From assembly GCA_965228625.1 (NCBI GenBank), contig OZ245829.1:4712001-4776000 (forward strand): a stretch of 64,000 bases of DNA, read 5' to 3'. Positions 25,758 to 36,297 of the stretch are shown one piece after another (the first letter of the stretch is position 1; every line of letters starts with the position of its first letter). Origin of the DNA: UBA2767 sp965228625 (GTDB taxonomy: Bacteria > Pseudomonadota > Alphaproteobacteria > Rhizobiales > Methyloligellaceae). Position numbers and translations under genes: made by a program. Below the pieces are notes generated by a model. It made no database searches. It was not told where the DNA came from and saw only the letters and a program-made list of their open reading frames with translations.

Positions 25758-27134
25758 CTAAAAGAATTCGAGACTGACGCGAAACATCTGCTCGACGTCG
25801 TGAACGCTCTCGGCCGTCGCGAACATCACCACTCGATCGTGCGCGAGAATTTCAGTTGTTCCGTCGGGAATCCGGACCTCGCCTTCGCGCAGGATCGCGC
25901 CGATCCGAAGGCCGTCCGGCAGATCGATGTCCTTGAGCGGTTTGCCCACAAGCGGAGACGTCTCCAAGGCCTCCGCCTCGATCATCTCCCCTGCCCCGTT
26001 CTGGATCGAATGCACGGCGCGTATCCGGCCGCGGCGCACATGCTGCAGGACGCGGGACACGGTGATCGCCCGCGGGTTGATGCTGGCTTCGATGCCGAGC
26101 GAGCGCACCATATCCGTGTAGCTCGTATTGTTGAGCAGACACAGGGAGCGCTCACAACCCAGCCGCTCCGCCATGATGCAGGACAGAATGTTCACCTGGT
26201 CGTCATTCGTCAGCGCGACCATTGTGTCGGCGTTGGTGACGTCGGCTTCCTTCAGCACGTCTTCATCGAGCGCGCTGCCGTTGAGCACGACCGTCTTGTT
26301 GAGTTCCTCCGCAATCTCGACCGCGCGTTCGCGTTCCGCTTCGACGACCTTGAGACGGACGGCGTTGTGCAGGTCTTCCAGACGCTTGGCGACGTAGAGC
26401 CCGATGTTGCCGCCGCCGGCGATAACGACCCGCCGCGCCTGTTCCTCGTCATGCCCGAAGATCTTCAGCGTGCGTTCCACCTGATCGTTGGGCGCCACGA
26501 AATAGGCGTCGTCGCCGGCGAGCAGTTGATCTGCGCCGCGCGGCACGAAGAGCTGACCTTCGCGGACCACCGCGACCACAACCGCCGGAAGATCGGGAAA
26601 CAGTTCGGTGAGCTGCTTCAGAGGGGTGTCGACGACCGGGCAGTCCTCCTCGCACGTCACGCCGACCACGCTGATCAGGCCGTCGCCGAAGCTCACCGTT
26701 TCGAACGCACCCGGCAGGCTCAGCCGCCGCAGAACCATGTCACCGACCTCGATCTCCGGCGAGATGATGACGTCGATCGGCATGTGTTCGCGGGAAAAGA
26801 GATCGCGCCAGTGGGATTCGAGATAGCTCTGCGACCTCACGCGCGCGATCTTCGTCGGTATGTTGAACAGCGAGTGGGCGACCTGACAGGCGACCATATT
26901 GACCTCGTCGTACAGCGTCACGGCGATGATCATGTCGGCATCCGGCGCCCCGGCCTGGTCAAGCACGTCCGGATGCGATCCGTGCCCGACGAATCCGCGC
27001 ACGTCGAGGATATCGCTCACCCGCTGGATGAGACCGGGGGAATTGTCGATGATGGAAACGTCGTTCTCTTCAGCCGACAGGCGCTCAGCGATTCCGAAGC
27101 CGACTTGGCCGGCCCCGCAGATAAGGACCTTCAT
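25758..27134 (-). CDS. trkA: Trk system regulatory protein TrkA
   Basis: 458 residues made of two RCK units. Each has a Rossmann NAD-binding motif: KVLICGAGQVGFGIAERL at residue 2, and VVIAGGGNIGLYVAKRL near residue 235. Each is followed by a TrkA-C domain. The protein forms a ring under TrkH and gates K+ transport in response to nucleotides. It is cotranscribed with trkH. Confidence 0.97.
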   Translation of the reverse strand: MKVLICGAGQVGFGIAERLSAEENDVSIIDNSPGLIQRVSDILDVRGFVGHGSHPDVLDQAGAPDADMIIAVTLYDEVNMVACQVAHSLFNIPTKIARVRSQSYLESHWRDLFSREHMPIDVIISPEIEVGDMVLRRLSLPGAFETVSFGDGLISVVGVTCEEDCPVVDTPLKQLTELFPDLPAVVVAVVREGQLFVPRGADQLLAGDDAYFVAPNDQVERTLKIFGHDEEQARRVVIAGGGNIGLYVAKRLEDLHNAVRLKVVEAERERAVEIAEELNKTVVLNGSALDEDVLKEADVTNADTMVALTNDDQVNILSCIMAERLGCERSLCLLNNTSYTDMVRSLGIEASINPRAITVSRVLQHVRRGRIRAVHSIQNGAGEMIEAEALETSPLVGKPLKDIDLPDGLRIGAILREGEVRIPDGTTEILAHDRVVMFATAESVHDVEQMFRVSLEFF

Positions 27135-27243
27135 GTTGCCTTGCCCCTAAGGTTTCCAGCCGCACCCCCTCGCGAGGTTGCAAGGTATAGCGCAGCTGGC
27201 CGTATTGTGGGCCAAAAAATACTAACTAACTGTAATTAATCGG

Positions 27244-27264
27244 TAATCTCAAGCGGTGAGATTA
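27244..27264. repeat. Inverted repeat spanning the ntrX stop codon
   Basis: TAATCTCA (27244-27251) and TGAGATTA (27257-27264) are perfect 8-bp arms around a 5-nt loop; the outer edge of the second arm includes the ntrX stop. The T-run on the minus strand comes about 25 nt later, too far for a classical intrinsic terminator. It could stabilise the ntrX 3' end, stall transcription before trkA, or be an operator for trkAH. Confidence 0.4.
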
Positions 27265-28656
27265 ACGCACCTGTGCAGGACGGTCGCCTGACGGTACGCC
27301 GAGACCACGCAGTTTGCGGTGCAGGGCGGAGCGCTCCATGCCGACGAATTCAGCGGTGCGCGAGATGTTTCCGCCGAAACGGTTGATCTGCGCAACCAGG
27401 TATTCGCGTTCGAAAATCTCCCGGGCATCGCGCAGCGGCAGCGACATCAGTTGCTCGCCCGAGCTGCGTTCCTGGGAGAGCGGCACCGGGTTGGCGATCT
27501 CGTCGGGCAGCATGTCGACATTGATGGGGGTTTTCGGGTCGCCGCCGCTCAGGATCAGCAGGCGTTCGACATTATTGCGAAGCTGGCGCACATTGCCCGG
27601 CCAGTCATGCGACTGCAGCACGGCCATGGCGTCGTCGCCGATGCGCCGCGGCTGCAGCCCGGACGCGACGGCGAGTTGCTCGACGAAATACTTGACCAGG
27701 GAAGGAATATCCTCGCGCCGTTCGGACAGCGCCGGCACCGCCAGCGGCACGACGCTCAACCTGTGAAACAGGTCTTCGCGGAAATTGCCGTCGCGGATCT
27801 CCTGCTCAAGGTTGCGGCTCGTTGACGACACGATCCGGACCTCGACGTGGACCTTCGGTCCGCCGCCAAGCCTCTGGAACTTCTGTTCAACCAGGACGCG
27901 CAGAACCTTGCCCTGCGTCTCCATCGGCATGTCGGCGACTTCATCGATATACAAGGTGCCGCCATGCGCCTCCTCGAGCGCTCCGACCTTGTGCTGGCCG
28001 CTGGTCCCTTCTTCGGTGCCGAACAATTCGATCTCGACGCGGTCCGGCGCCATCGCCGCCGCGTTCAGTGCCACGAACGGGGCTTCCTTGCGGGTCGAGC
28101 TTTCATGAAGCACGCGGGCGGCCAGCTCCTTCCCGGAACCCGAGGGGCCGCTGATGAGCACCCTGCTGTTGGTCGGCGCAACCTTATCAATGGCCTGCCG
28201 CAGGTGGTTCATTGCGCTCGATTTCCCGATCATTTCAGAGCTTTGCGTGCTTTTCTCCTTGAGCTGGCGGTTTTCGCGTTTCAGCGCCGACGCTTCCAGG
28301 GCGCGGGTCGTCACCAGTACGAGACGATCGGCCTTGAACGGCTTTTCGATATAGTCGTAGGCACCGCGTTTGATCGCCGCGACCGCCGTTTCGATGTTCC
28401 CGTGACCGGAGATGATGACAATGGAGAGCTCCGGGTGAGATTTCTTGATGCGGTCGAGAAGCTCCAGTCCGTCCAGTTCGCTCCCCTGCAACCAGATATC
28501 GAGAATGATCAGGGACGGGCGCCGCTCCTCGATCGCCGCCAACGCCTCGGTGCTGTCCTTGGCCAGCCGCGTCCCGTGCCCCTCGTCTTCGAGTATCCCT
28601 GAAATGAGCTCACGAATGTCGGTCTCGTCGTCCACGATGAGAATGTCAGACGCCAT
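27262..28656 (-). CDS. ntrX: Nitrogen regulation response regulator NtrX
   Basis: 464 residues: receiver domain with phospho-acceptor Asp in LIILDIWLQG (about residue 53), AAA+ domain with Walker A GPSGSGKELAAR, and a C-terminal Fis-type helix-turn-helix (ISRTAEFVGMERSALHRKL). At the place where sigma-54 activators have GAFTGA, this protein reads ELFGTEEGTSGQHKVGALEEA: the loop is short and the motif is missing, unlike NtrC in this window. It is therefore probably not a sigma-54 activator. NtrX, phosphorylated by NtrY, controls nitrogen and redox or envelope functions in alphaproteobacteria. It overlaps ntrY by 11 bp. Confidence 0.96.
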   Translation of the reverse strand: MASDILIVDDETDIRELISGILEDEGHGTRLAKDSTEALAAIEERRPSLIILDIWLQGSELDGLELLDRIKKSHPELSIVIISGHGNIETAVAAIKRGAYDYIEKPFKADRLVLVTTRALEASALKRENRQLKEKSTQSSEMIGKSSAMNHLRQAIDKVAPTNSRVLISGPSGSGKELAARVLHESSTRKEAPFVALNAAAMAPDRVEIELFGTEEGTSGQHKVGALEEAHGGTLYIDEVADMPMETQGKVLRVLVEQKFQRLGGGPKVHVEVRIVSSTSRNLEQEIRDGNFREDLFHRLSVVPLAVPALSERREDIPSLVKYFVEQLAVASGLQPRRIGDDAMAVLQSHDWPGNVRQLRNNVERLLILSGGDPKTPINVDMLPDEIANPVPLSQERSSGEQLMSLPLRDAREIFEREYLVAQINRFGGNISRTAEFVGMERSALHRKLRGLGVPSGDRPAQVR

Positions 28657-31042
28657 GAGTCACTCCTTCATCTTCGGGGGTTCGCTGTTTGCCGCGCTTC
28701 CGTTTCGTATTTCGGTTCGCGGGAGCGCGTTTTCCAGAGGTTCGGGCTCTGGATTTGGTCGATGCCCTGGATTTTGTGGACTTTTTGGGTGCCGCCGGTT
28801 TGCTTTTCTCCTCGGGCGAATCCGACGCCGCCACCTCGCTTGCCGCAGGAAGGTCAAGCCTGACACAGGCCCCCCCGCCCTTCCCGCTGCGTTTGGGCGC
28901 ATCGCGGAGCTGCAACTTGCCGCCATGCTGTTCGGTGATTTTCTGCACGATCGCCAACCCGAGACCGGTGCCTTTCTCCCGCGTCGTCATGTAGGGCTCC
29001 ACGAGTCGATTGCGGTTCTCTTTCGGAAGGCCCTTGCCGTTGTCGATTACCTCGATGATGACCCGACCGGAACGGGTGCGGATTCGCGCGGTGATCTCGC
29101 CTTTCACACCGGCATCCGGTTCGATTGCTTCACTCGCATTTTTTACAAGGTTGGTAACGGCTTGCGACATCAGCCTGCGATCGCAGTTCATGAAGACCGG
29201 CTTTGCCGGCAGGTCGACCTCGAAATTGATATCGGGATGACTGACCTGGAACAGGAAGACCGCCTCGCGCACGATCTCGCTGACGTCGCAGTGCTCCATG
29301 TTCGGCTTCGGCATGCGGGCAAAGGCCGAGAACTCGTCGACCATGCGGCCGATGTCCTCGACCTGCCGGATGATGGTGTCGGTACACCGGTCGAAGACTT
29401 CCCGGTCCTCGGTGATCGAGTCACCATATTTGCGCCGGATCCGTTCGGCGGAAAGCTGGATCGGGGTCAGCGGGTTCTTGATCTCGTGCGCGATACGCCG
29501 GGCGATGTCGGCCCAGGCGGTTGAGCGCTGCGCCGTGACAAGCTCGGTCACATCGTCGAAGGTGATCACATAGCCGTATTCCGTGCTTCCGGAGCGCTCG
29601 CTCGAGACGCGCACGGCGAAGTTCCGCTCCTGGCCGCCGCGCACGAGATGGATCTGATCGAGAACCGGCTTGCGGCTTTGCTTGCGGCCGCGTTCGAACA
29701 GCTTCGCGAACTCCGGCACCGCGCTGGCAATGTTCTTGCCGACAAGCTGTTTCTTGCCGCTGGCGAGCAGCGCTTCGGCCGACGGGTTGGCCAGGGTCAC
29801 GATGCCCTTGGTGTCGAGGCCGATAACGCCCGCCGTGACGCCGGAGAGCACCGTTTCGATGAACCTGCGGCGCTCGTCGAGCATGGCGTTGGTATCGACG
29901 AGCTGACCGCGCTGAACCTGCAGCTTGTGCGTCATGTCGTTGAAGGTCGTGCCCAGCCGCCTGAGGTCGCCCTCCGGCTCGTCGGTCGGGACCTGCACAT
30001 CGAGGTCACCCTTCGACACCTGCTCCGCAGCGCCGATGAGCTGGCGGATCGGCGCGACCAACCGGTTCGCAAACCAAAGGCCGGCCCAGATCGCCGCCAG
30101 CAGGAGCGTCAGGGCGATGGCCACATACATCAGGGCGAAAGCGATCTGAACGTCGGTGCGGCGCTCGGAAAGAGCCTGATACTCCCGGACACTTGCCCGC
30201 GTCTCGCGCAGGTGCTGAATGACCTGGGGGTTCACGGGGCGCACGATGTAAAGATAGCTGTCCTGGAAATCCTCCAGCTTCTTGATGGCAGTGACCTTGT
30301 TGCTCTTGCCCGGCGGGATAATGACCGCCTGTCCATCTCGCGCCTTTTCCATGTCGCTTTCCGACGGTGGAACATACGGCTCCTGGTACAGCTTGCCCGC
30401 TGACGCCAGGAGCGTGGCGTTGTCGTCGATGATGTAGGCCACCGGGATCGAGCGGATCGTCGCCTGCGCGGCGAGAAACCGGCCGAAGCTCTTCGGCTTG
30501 GTGCGGACCAGATTGGCGGCCGCGTCGATATCGGCCGCCATCGAGATCACGTCGGAGCGGATGACCTGTCCGTGTTCGTTGAGATAGGCCGTCGCGACGT
30601 CGACAGAGTTCTGGACGATAAGTTGCGTTCGCTTTGAAAACCAGTGATCGAGACCGCGGTCCAGGGACTCACTGGCAAAGGCGGCCAGCAGGATCGCCGG
30701 CAAAACGGCGATAACGCTGAAAAGGCTGACAATGCGCACGTGAAGACGCGCGCCGGCCTGTTGCCGCCGTCTCGCAATCCAAAGCCCCATCACCTGCCAG
30801 GCGATCAGTCCGATCATGCCAAGCGCAAGCACGACATTGATCAACAGCACCGTGACGACGACCGAATGGTTCGGCACGATGGGCGTGAGCCCGGTGAGAA
30901 TCAGGTACGTCGCAAGCCCGCACAGGATCGACAGGACGACGAGTCCGACGCCGAAATAGAATGCGGGTTTGCCGGTCGTGTTGCCCCAGTTTTTCAGGCG
31001 GGAGCCTTTGCCGTCACTGCGCTCAACCGCATACGAAACCAT
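28646..31042 (-). CDS. ntrY: Sensor histidine kinase NtrY
   Basis: 798 residues. Three N-terminal membrane segments (about 30-125), an extracytoplasmic sensor region, and another membrane helix near 305-330 are followed by HAMP, a PAS domain (about 390-500), then HisKA with the phosphorylated His in RRIAHEIKNPLTPIQLSAERIRR and HATPase_c with DNGKGLP and GTGLGLAI. It phosphorylates NtrX. The last 60 residues are Lys/Arg/Ser/Pro-rich. The signal sensed is not readable; candidates in relatives include nitrogen and oxygen or redox status. Confidence 0.95.
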   Translation of the reverse strand: MVSYAVERSDGKGSRLKNWGNTTGKPAFYFGVGLVVLSILCGLATYLILTGLTPIVPNHSVVVTVLLINVVLALGMIGLIAWQVMGLWIARRRQQAGARLHVRIVSLFSVIAVLPAILLAAFASESLDRGLDHWFSKRTQLIVQNSVDVATAYLNEHGQVIRSDVISMAADIDAAANLVRTKPKSFGRFLAAQATIRSIPVAYIIDDNATLLASAGKLYQEPYVPPSESDMEKARDGQAVIIPPGKSNKVTAIKKLEDFQDSYLYIVRPVNPQVIQHLRETRASVREYQALSERRTDVQIAFALMYVAIALTLLLAAIWAGLWFANRLVAPIRQLIGAAEQVSKGDLDVQVPTDEPEGDLRRLGTTFNDMTHKLQVQRGQLVDTNAMLDERRRFIETVLSGVTAGVIGLDTKGIVTLANPSAEALLASGKKQLVGKNIASAVPEFAKLFERGRKQSRKPVLDQIHLVRGGQERNFAVRVSSERSGSTEYGYVITFDDVTELVTAQRSTAWADIARRIAHEIKNPLTPIQLSAERIRRKYGDSITEDREVFDRCTDTIIRQVEDIGRMVDEFSAFARMPKPNMEHCDVSEIVREAVFLFQVSHPDINFEVDLPAKPVFMNCDRRLMSQAVTNLVKNASEAIEPDAGVKGEITARIRTRSGRVIIEVIDNGKGLPKENRNRLVEPYMTTREKGTGLGLAIVQKITEQHGGKLQLRDAPKRSGKGGGACVRLDLPAASEVAASDSPEEKSKPAAPKKSTKSRASTKSRARTSGKRAPANRNTKRKRGKQRTPEDEGVTHGV

Positions 31043-31214
31043 AAATCAGGGCCTCCCGCCCATTTGCGTCCGCCACTCGCCGCGGCGCACAGGCTATTTG
31101 CCGGATTCAAGGGCCCGGATTTGGGCAGAAAGCGAAAAAAATGTCGCAGAGTCTCGCTTGATCTGTGGTCAGAGCGCATCCCAGCGCATCCGAGCCCCTG
31201 ATGCAAAATAACCA

Positions 31215-31252
31215 CAATGTTGCACATTGGCGACAAATTGTTGCGAAATTTG
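31215..31252. repeat. Two adjacent inverted repeats in the ntrC-ntrY gap
   Basis: CAATGT-TGC-ACATTG (31215-31229) and CAAATT-n7-AATTTG (31234-31252) are both perfect 6-bp inverted repeats inside an AT-rich 40-bp patch between ntrC and ntrY (the full gap is 254 bp). Neither matches the TGCAC-type NtrC box closely. They are likely regulatory for ntrYX or part of the ntrC transcript end. Confidence 0.4.
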
Positions 31253-31296
31253 GACAACAGCATGAACGCTGCGAAACCGGCCAAAGCCCGGGAGTC

Positions 31297-32732
<1,436 letters not shown>

Positions 32733-32736
<4 letters not shown>

Positions 32737-33887
32737 GCAGAATCCTCGGTCTCAGTGATCGCTGCTGCCGTGCTTTGCATGGGCATCAATGCCCGGAATG
32801 TCGTGCCTCGGGCCGAACTGTCGCATTCGATAATGCCGCCGTGGTCGCCGATGAACTTGGCGACGAGCGCGAGGCCAAGGCCGTTGCCCGACGATTTGGT
32901 CGTGACAAACGGTTCGAACAGATGCGGCCGCAGCTCCGGCGCGACGCCGGGTCCGTTGTCCTTGATGGCGATCTCGAGCGGCAGGGATATGCGGGTCGAG
33001 GAGCCCGGCAGGGAAAGCCGGACGCCCGGCCGAAACGCCGTGCTCAGGACGATGGTCCCGTCGCTGCGGTCCTCGCCGATCGCTTCGGCGGCGTTCTTGA
33101 TCAGGTTGAGGAACGCCTGGATCAGCTTGTCCCGCGATCCGGGAATTGCCGGAAGCGAGGGATCGTATTCTTCCAAAATATTGATGTGGCTTGCGAATCC
33201 TGCTTCAGCGATCTTCTTCACGTGATCCAGAACGTCATGGATATTGACCGCCTCCTTGGTCATCGGGCGCTCGTCGCCGAACACCTCCATACGGTCAACC
33301 AGATTGCAGATGCGGTCCGACTCGCTGCAGATGAGCTGCGTCAGCGACCGGTCCTCGTCGTCGATTGCACTCTCCAGGAGTTGGGCGGCGCCGCGAATTC
33401 CGGAGAGCGGATTCTTGATTTCGTGAGCGAGTACGGCCGCAAGACCGGAGACGGAACGGGCTGCTCCGCGATGCGTGAGCTGGCGCTCGATCATCTGCGC
33501 CATGCTGCGCTGTTGCAGCACGACCATGATCTTGCCCTGCGCCTCGGCCACGGGGCCGCAATGAACATCGACAAGGCGTCGGCCCCCGTTCTTGGGCGAG
33601 CCGAGATCGACACCATACTCATTCACCTTCGAGCCATGCCGGCGAACATGGTCGACGAGGGCAAGCAACGGGCTGCCGAAAGCGGCGATGTCGACGAGGG
33701 ACTGGCGGCGCAGGACGGCGATGCTGGCCCGAAAGAAATCCTCCGCCGCCGCGTTCGCATACTCGATCGTGTCGTCGACTGAAATCAGCAAGACGGGGTG
33801 CGGGAGGCCGTCCAGGAGGTTCAGGGCCAGGTGCGCGGCACCCGCCTTTCCTGAGTCGAGCGGCGTTGCATTCGTGACAGTGTTCAT
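32733..33887 (-). CDS. ntrB: Nitrogen sensor kinase/phosphatase NtrB (NR-II)
   Basis: 384 residues, soluble: an N-terminal PAS domain (about 25-130), HisKA with the phospho-His in AVLAHEIKNPLSGIRGAAQLLE, and HATPase_c with IKDNGPGV and GNGLGLALVAKF. Together with PII protein (not in this window) it phosphorylates or dephosphorylates NtrC according to nitrogen status. It overlaps both dusB and ntrC by 4 bp, giving a tightly coupled dusB-ntrB-ntrC operon. Confidence 0.97.
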
Positions 33888-34924
33888 GCGGCTTCCGGAA
33901 TGCGGCTGTCGTAAAACTCACTGAGAGCCCGGCGGACTTCGTTCGGGCAATCCGACCGGCACAGGCGTGCGCGCCACGGTTTCTGCGCTTCAGGCGCCCG
34001 TGCGCCCTGCTCCACGTACCAGCCCAGATGCTTGCGCGCGTTGCGGACGCCGAATGCGCGGCCGTAATGCGTGAGCATCGCCTCGTAGTGTTCAAGCGCG
34101 ATGGCCTTCTGCTCCTGAGAGTCGGGCTCTATGGCGTTGCGGGTCCCCGCCCTTGCCGCCCTCACGGCCGCGCCGGGAAACCAGGGGCGTCCGTAGCATC
34201 CGCGCCCGACCATCACGCCGTCCGCCTTCGAGCACGCCAGGGCCGTGCGGATGTCCTGCATCGAGCGCACGTCTCCATTGACGATGACCGGAATGCTGAC
34301 GGCGCGCTTTACCCGTGCAACGAAGTTCCAGTCCGCGGTGCCTTTGAAGAACTGGCAGCGGGTACGCCCGTGCACAGTGATCATCCTGACGCCGGCCTCC
34401 TGCGCGCGTCTGGCAAGCTCCGGTGCGTTCAGCGTGTCATGGTCCCAGCCCATCCGCATCTTCAGCGTGACCGGCACCTTGACCGCGGCAACGGTGGCAT
34501 CGATGAGGCCGAGGGCGTGGTCAAGATCGCGCATCAGCGCGGATCCTGACTGCCCGCGTGTGACCTGCTTGGCCGGACATCCCATATTGATGTCGATGAT
34601 GTCGGCGCCGCGCCCCTCGGCGATGCGCGCACCCTCGGCCATCCAGCGGGCTTCGCGCCCGGCCAGTTGAATCACGAAAGGCCGCTCGTCACCTTTGGTG
34701 ACGCGACGCAGCTCCTCCTCGCGTTCGTTGACCAGGGAATGGCTCGCCACCATCTCCGTCACCACCAGCCCCGCGCCGAGCTTTTGCGCGAGCTTGCGGA
34801 ACGGCAGATCCGTGATCCCCGACATCGGCGCGAGAAAAACGCGGTTCGGCAGGGTCACATCACCGACCGTGATCGGCTCGGCGGCCAAGGCGGCATCATT
34901 CAGCGGCAAAGACGACATCACCAT
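33884..34924 (-). CDS. dusB: tRNA-dihydrouridine synthase DusB (NifR3)
   Basis: 346 residues, FMN-binding TIM barrel. NRVFLAPMSGITDLPFR near the N-terminus, the Dus signature INMGCPAKQVTRGQSGSALM with the catalytic cysteine, and VNGDVRS and DGVMVGRGCYGRPW later on. It reduces uridine to dihydrouridine in tRNA D-loops. In alphaproteobacteria it was named nifR3 because it heads the ntrBC operon. The start may be the first or third codon (both ATG). Confidence 0.96.
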   Translation of the reverse strand: MVMSSLPLNDAALAAEPITVGDVTLPNRVFLAPMSGITDLPFRKLAQKLGAGLVVTEMVASHSLVNEREEELRRVTKGDERPFVIQLAGREARWMAEGARIAEGRGADIIDINMGCPAKQVTRGQSGSALMRDLDHALGLIDATVAAVKVPVTLKMRMGWDHDTLNAPELARRAQEAGVRMITVHGRTRCQFFKGTADWNFVARVKRAVSIPVIVNGDVRSMQDIRTALACSKADGVMVGRGCYGRPWFPGAAVRAARAGTRNAIEPDSQEQKAIALEHYEAMLTHYGRAFGVRNARKHLGWYVEQGARAPEAQKPWRARLCRSDCPNEVRRALSEFYDSRIPEAA

Positions 34925-34927
34925 TCG

Positions 34928-34998
34928 TGCACAAAAAATAGACAGAATTTCGTTTGCTTACATCGTGGGCACATTAAGCGGAAATCGACTTTTGTGCA
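34928..34998. repeat. 9-bp inverted repeat bracketing the dusB-ispDF divergent region
   Basis: TGCACAAAA (34928-34936) and TTTTGTGCA (34990-34998) are exact reverse complements 53 bp apart. The first is immediately before the dusB ATG. Both contain the TGCAC core of NtrC half-sites, although the spacing is not that of a single NtrC box. Looping or dual half-site binding is possible. Confidence 0.35.
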
Positions 34999-35107
34999 AT
35001 GCAATACGCGCCAAGCCGGTAACAGGCTTAACGCTGGTATGGCCTTGAAGGTGCCGGTACAGTCGCGCTTTCAGGGGGACCGCAACGGATAAAGGATTGT
35101 TGGAGCA

Positions 35108-36283
35108 GTGGAAACCGCAGTGGTGATCGTTGCCGCGGGCCGCGGGACCCGCGCCGGTTCGAGCGACATACCGAAACAGTACAGGCCGGTCGGCGGTACA
35201 CCGGTGCTTGCGCGAACGCTTGCGCACTTTGTTGACCATCCACGCGTCGATCGGGTCCTGACGGTCATTCACGATGCGGACCGGGACCGCTTCAACACGC
35301 TCGCGGGTGATTTCGGTGATAAGCTGATCGAACCCGTGACCGGTGGCGCTACGCGGCAGGAGTCTGTCCGGGCCGGCCTGGAAGGTCTTGCGGATCGCGC
35401 CCCGGCAAACGTGCTGGTGCACGACGCCGCCAGACCGTTCGCCGATGCCGCGCTGATAGATCGGGTCATCACCGCGCTCGACAAGAGCGAGGGCGTGGTC
35501 CCTGCCCTCCCCGTCACCGACACGCTGAAGAAGGCGGACGGTGGAAATGTGTCGGCGACGATCCCGCGCGCGGGATTGTGGCGGGCGCAGACACCCCAGG
35601 GTTTCCGGTTTGCGAAGTTGCGCGCGGCACACGAGGCGGCATGGCGCGCCGGCAAGGAGGACTTTACCGACGACTCCGCCATTGCCGAGTGGCACGGGCT
35701 CGATGTCGTGCTGGTCGAAGGCGCGGAGGCCAACGTGAAGCTGACGACGGGCGAGGATTTCGAGACAGCCGAACGGCAGATGCGGATCGGAGACGAGCGA
35801 ACAGGCGAAGTTCGCTCCGGACACGGATACGACGTGCATGCCTTCTGTGATGGCGACCACGTGATGCTGTGCGGGGTCCGGGTCACGCACGACCGGGCTC
35901 TCGCCGGCCATTCGGATGCCGATGTCGGACTTCACGCGCTGACCGATGCGCTGCTGGGTGCGATCGGCGACGGCGATATCGGCGCCCATTTCCCGCCGAG
36001 TGATCCGAAATGGAAGGGCGCCGCGTCCGACGAGTTCCTGCGCGATGCGGCGACACGGGTGCGGGCGCGCGGCGGCAACATTGTCAATGTCGACGTCACG
36101 CTGATCTGCGAAGCGCCCAAGATCGGCCCGCATCGCGAGGCGATGCGCCAACGCGTTGCGGAGATTTTGGAAGTCGAGCCCGGGCGTGTCAGCGTGAAAG
36201 CCACGACGACCGAGGGTCTCGGCTTCACGGGACGGCGCGAAGGCATCGCCGCGCAGGCGACCGCGACCCTTCGGCTCGATTGA
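35108..36283 (+). CDS. ispDF: Bifunctional IspD/IspF (MEP pathway)
   Basis: 391 residues, a natural fusion. Residues 1-225 or so are IspD (VVIVAAGRGTRAGSS, CTP-binding; VLVHDAARPF), which makes CDP-methylerythritol. From about 235 it is IspF (GHGYDVHAF with the metal-binding DxH; AGHSDADVGLHALTDALLGAIGDGDIG), which cyclises the phosphorylated product to MEcPP. Both steps belong to isoprenoid synthesis, with IspE encoded elsewhere. The fused form is characteristic of alphaproteobacteria and some epsilonproteobacteria. The stop overlaps a possible start of cinA. Confidence 0.97.
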   Translation: METAVVIVAAGRGTRAGSSDIPKQYRPVGGTPVLARTLAHFVDHPRVDRVLTVIHDADRDRFNTLAGDFGDKLIEPVTGGATRQESVRAGLEGLADRAPANVLVHDAARPFADAALIDRVITALDKSEGVVPALPVTDTLKKADGGNVSATIPRAGLWRAQTPQGFRFAKLRAAHEAAWRAGKEDFTDDSAIAEWHGLDVVLVEGAEANVKLTTGEDFETAERQMRIGDERTGEVRSGHGYDVHAFCDGDHVMLCGVRVTHDRALAGHSDADVGLHALTDALLGAIGDGDIGAHFPPSDPKWKGAASDEFLRDAATRVRARGGNIVNVDVTLICEAPKIGPHREAMRQRVAEILEVEPGRVSVKATTTEGLGFTGRREGIAAQATATLRLD

Positions 36284-36297
36284 TGCGGGAGGCGAGG

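Noticed and set aside
31160..31200. Direct repeat of GGATGCGCT upstream of ntrY
   Set aside because: Only two copies with one base between, no known element, and likely chance in GC-rich sequence.
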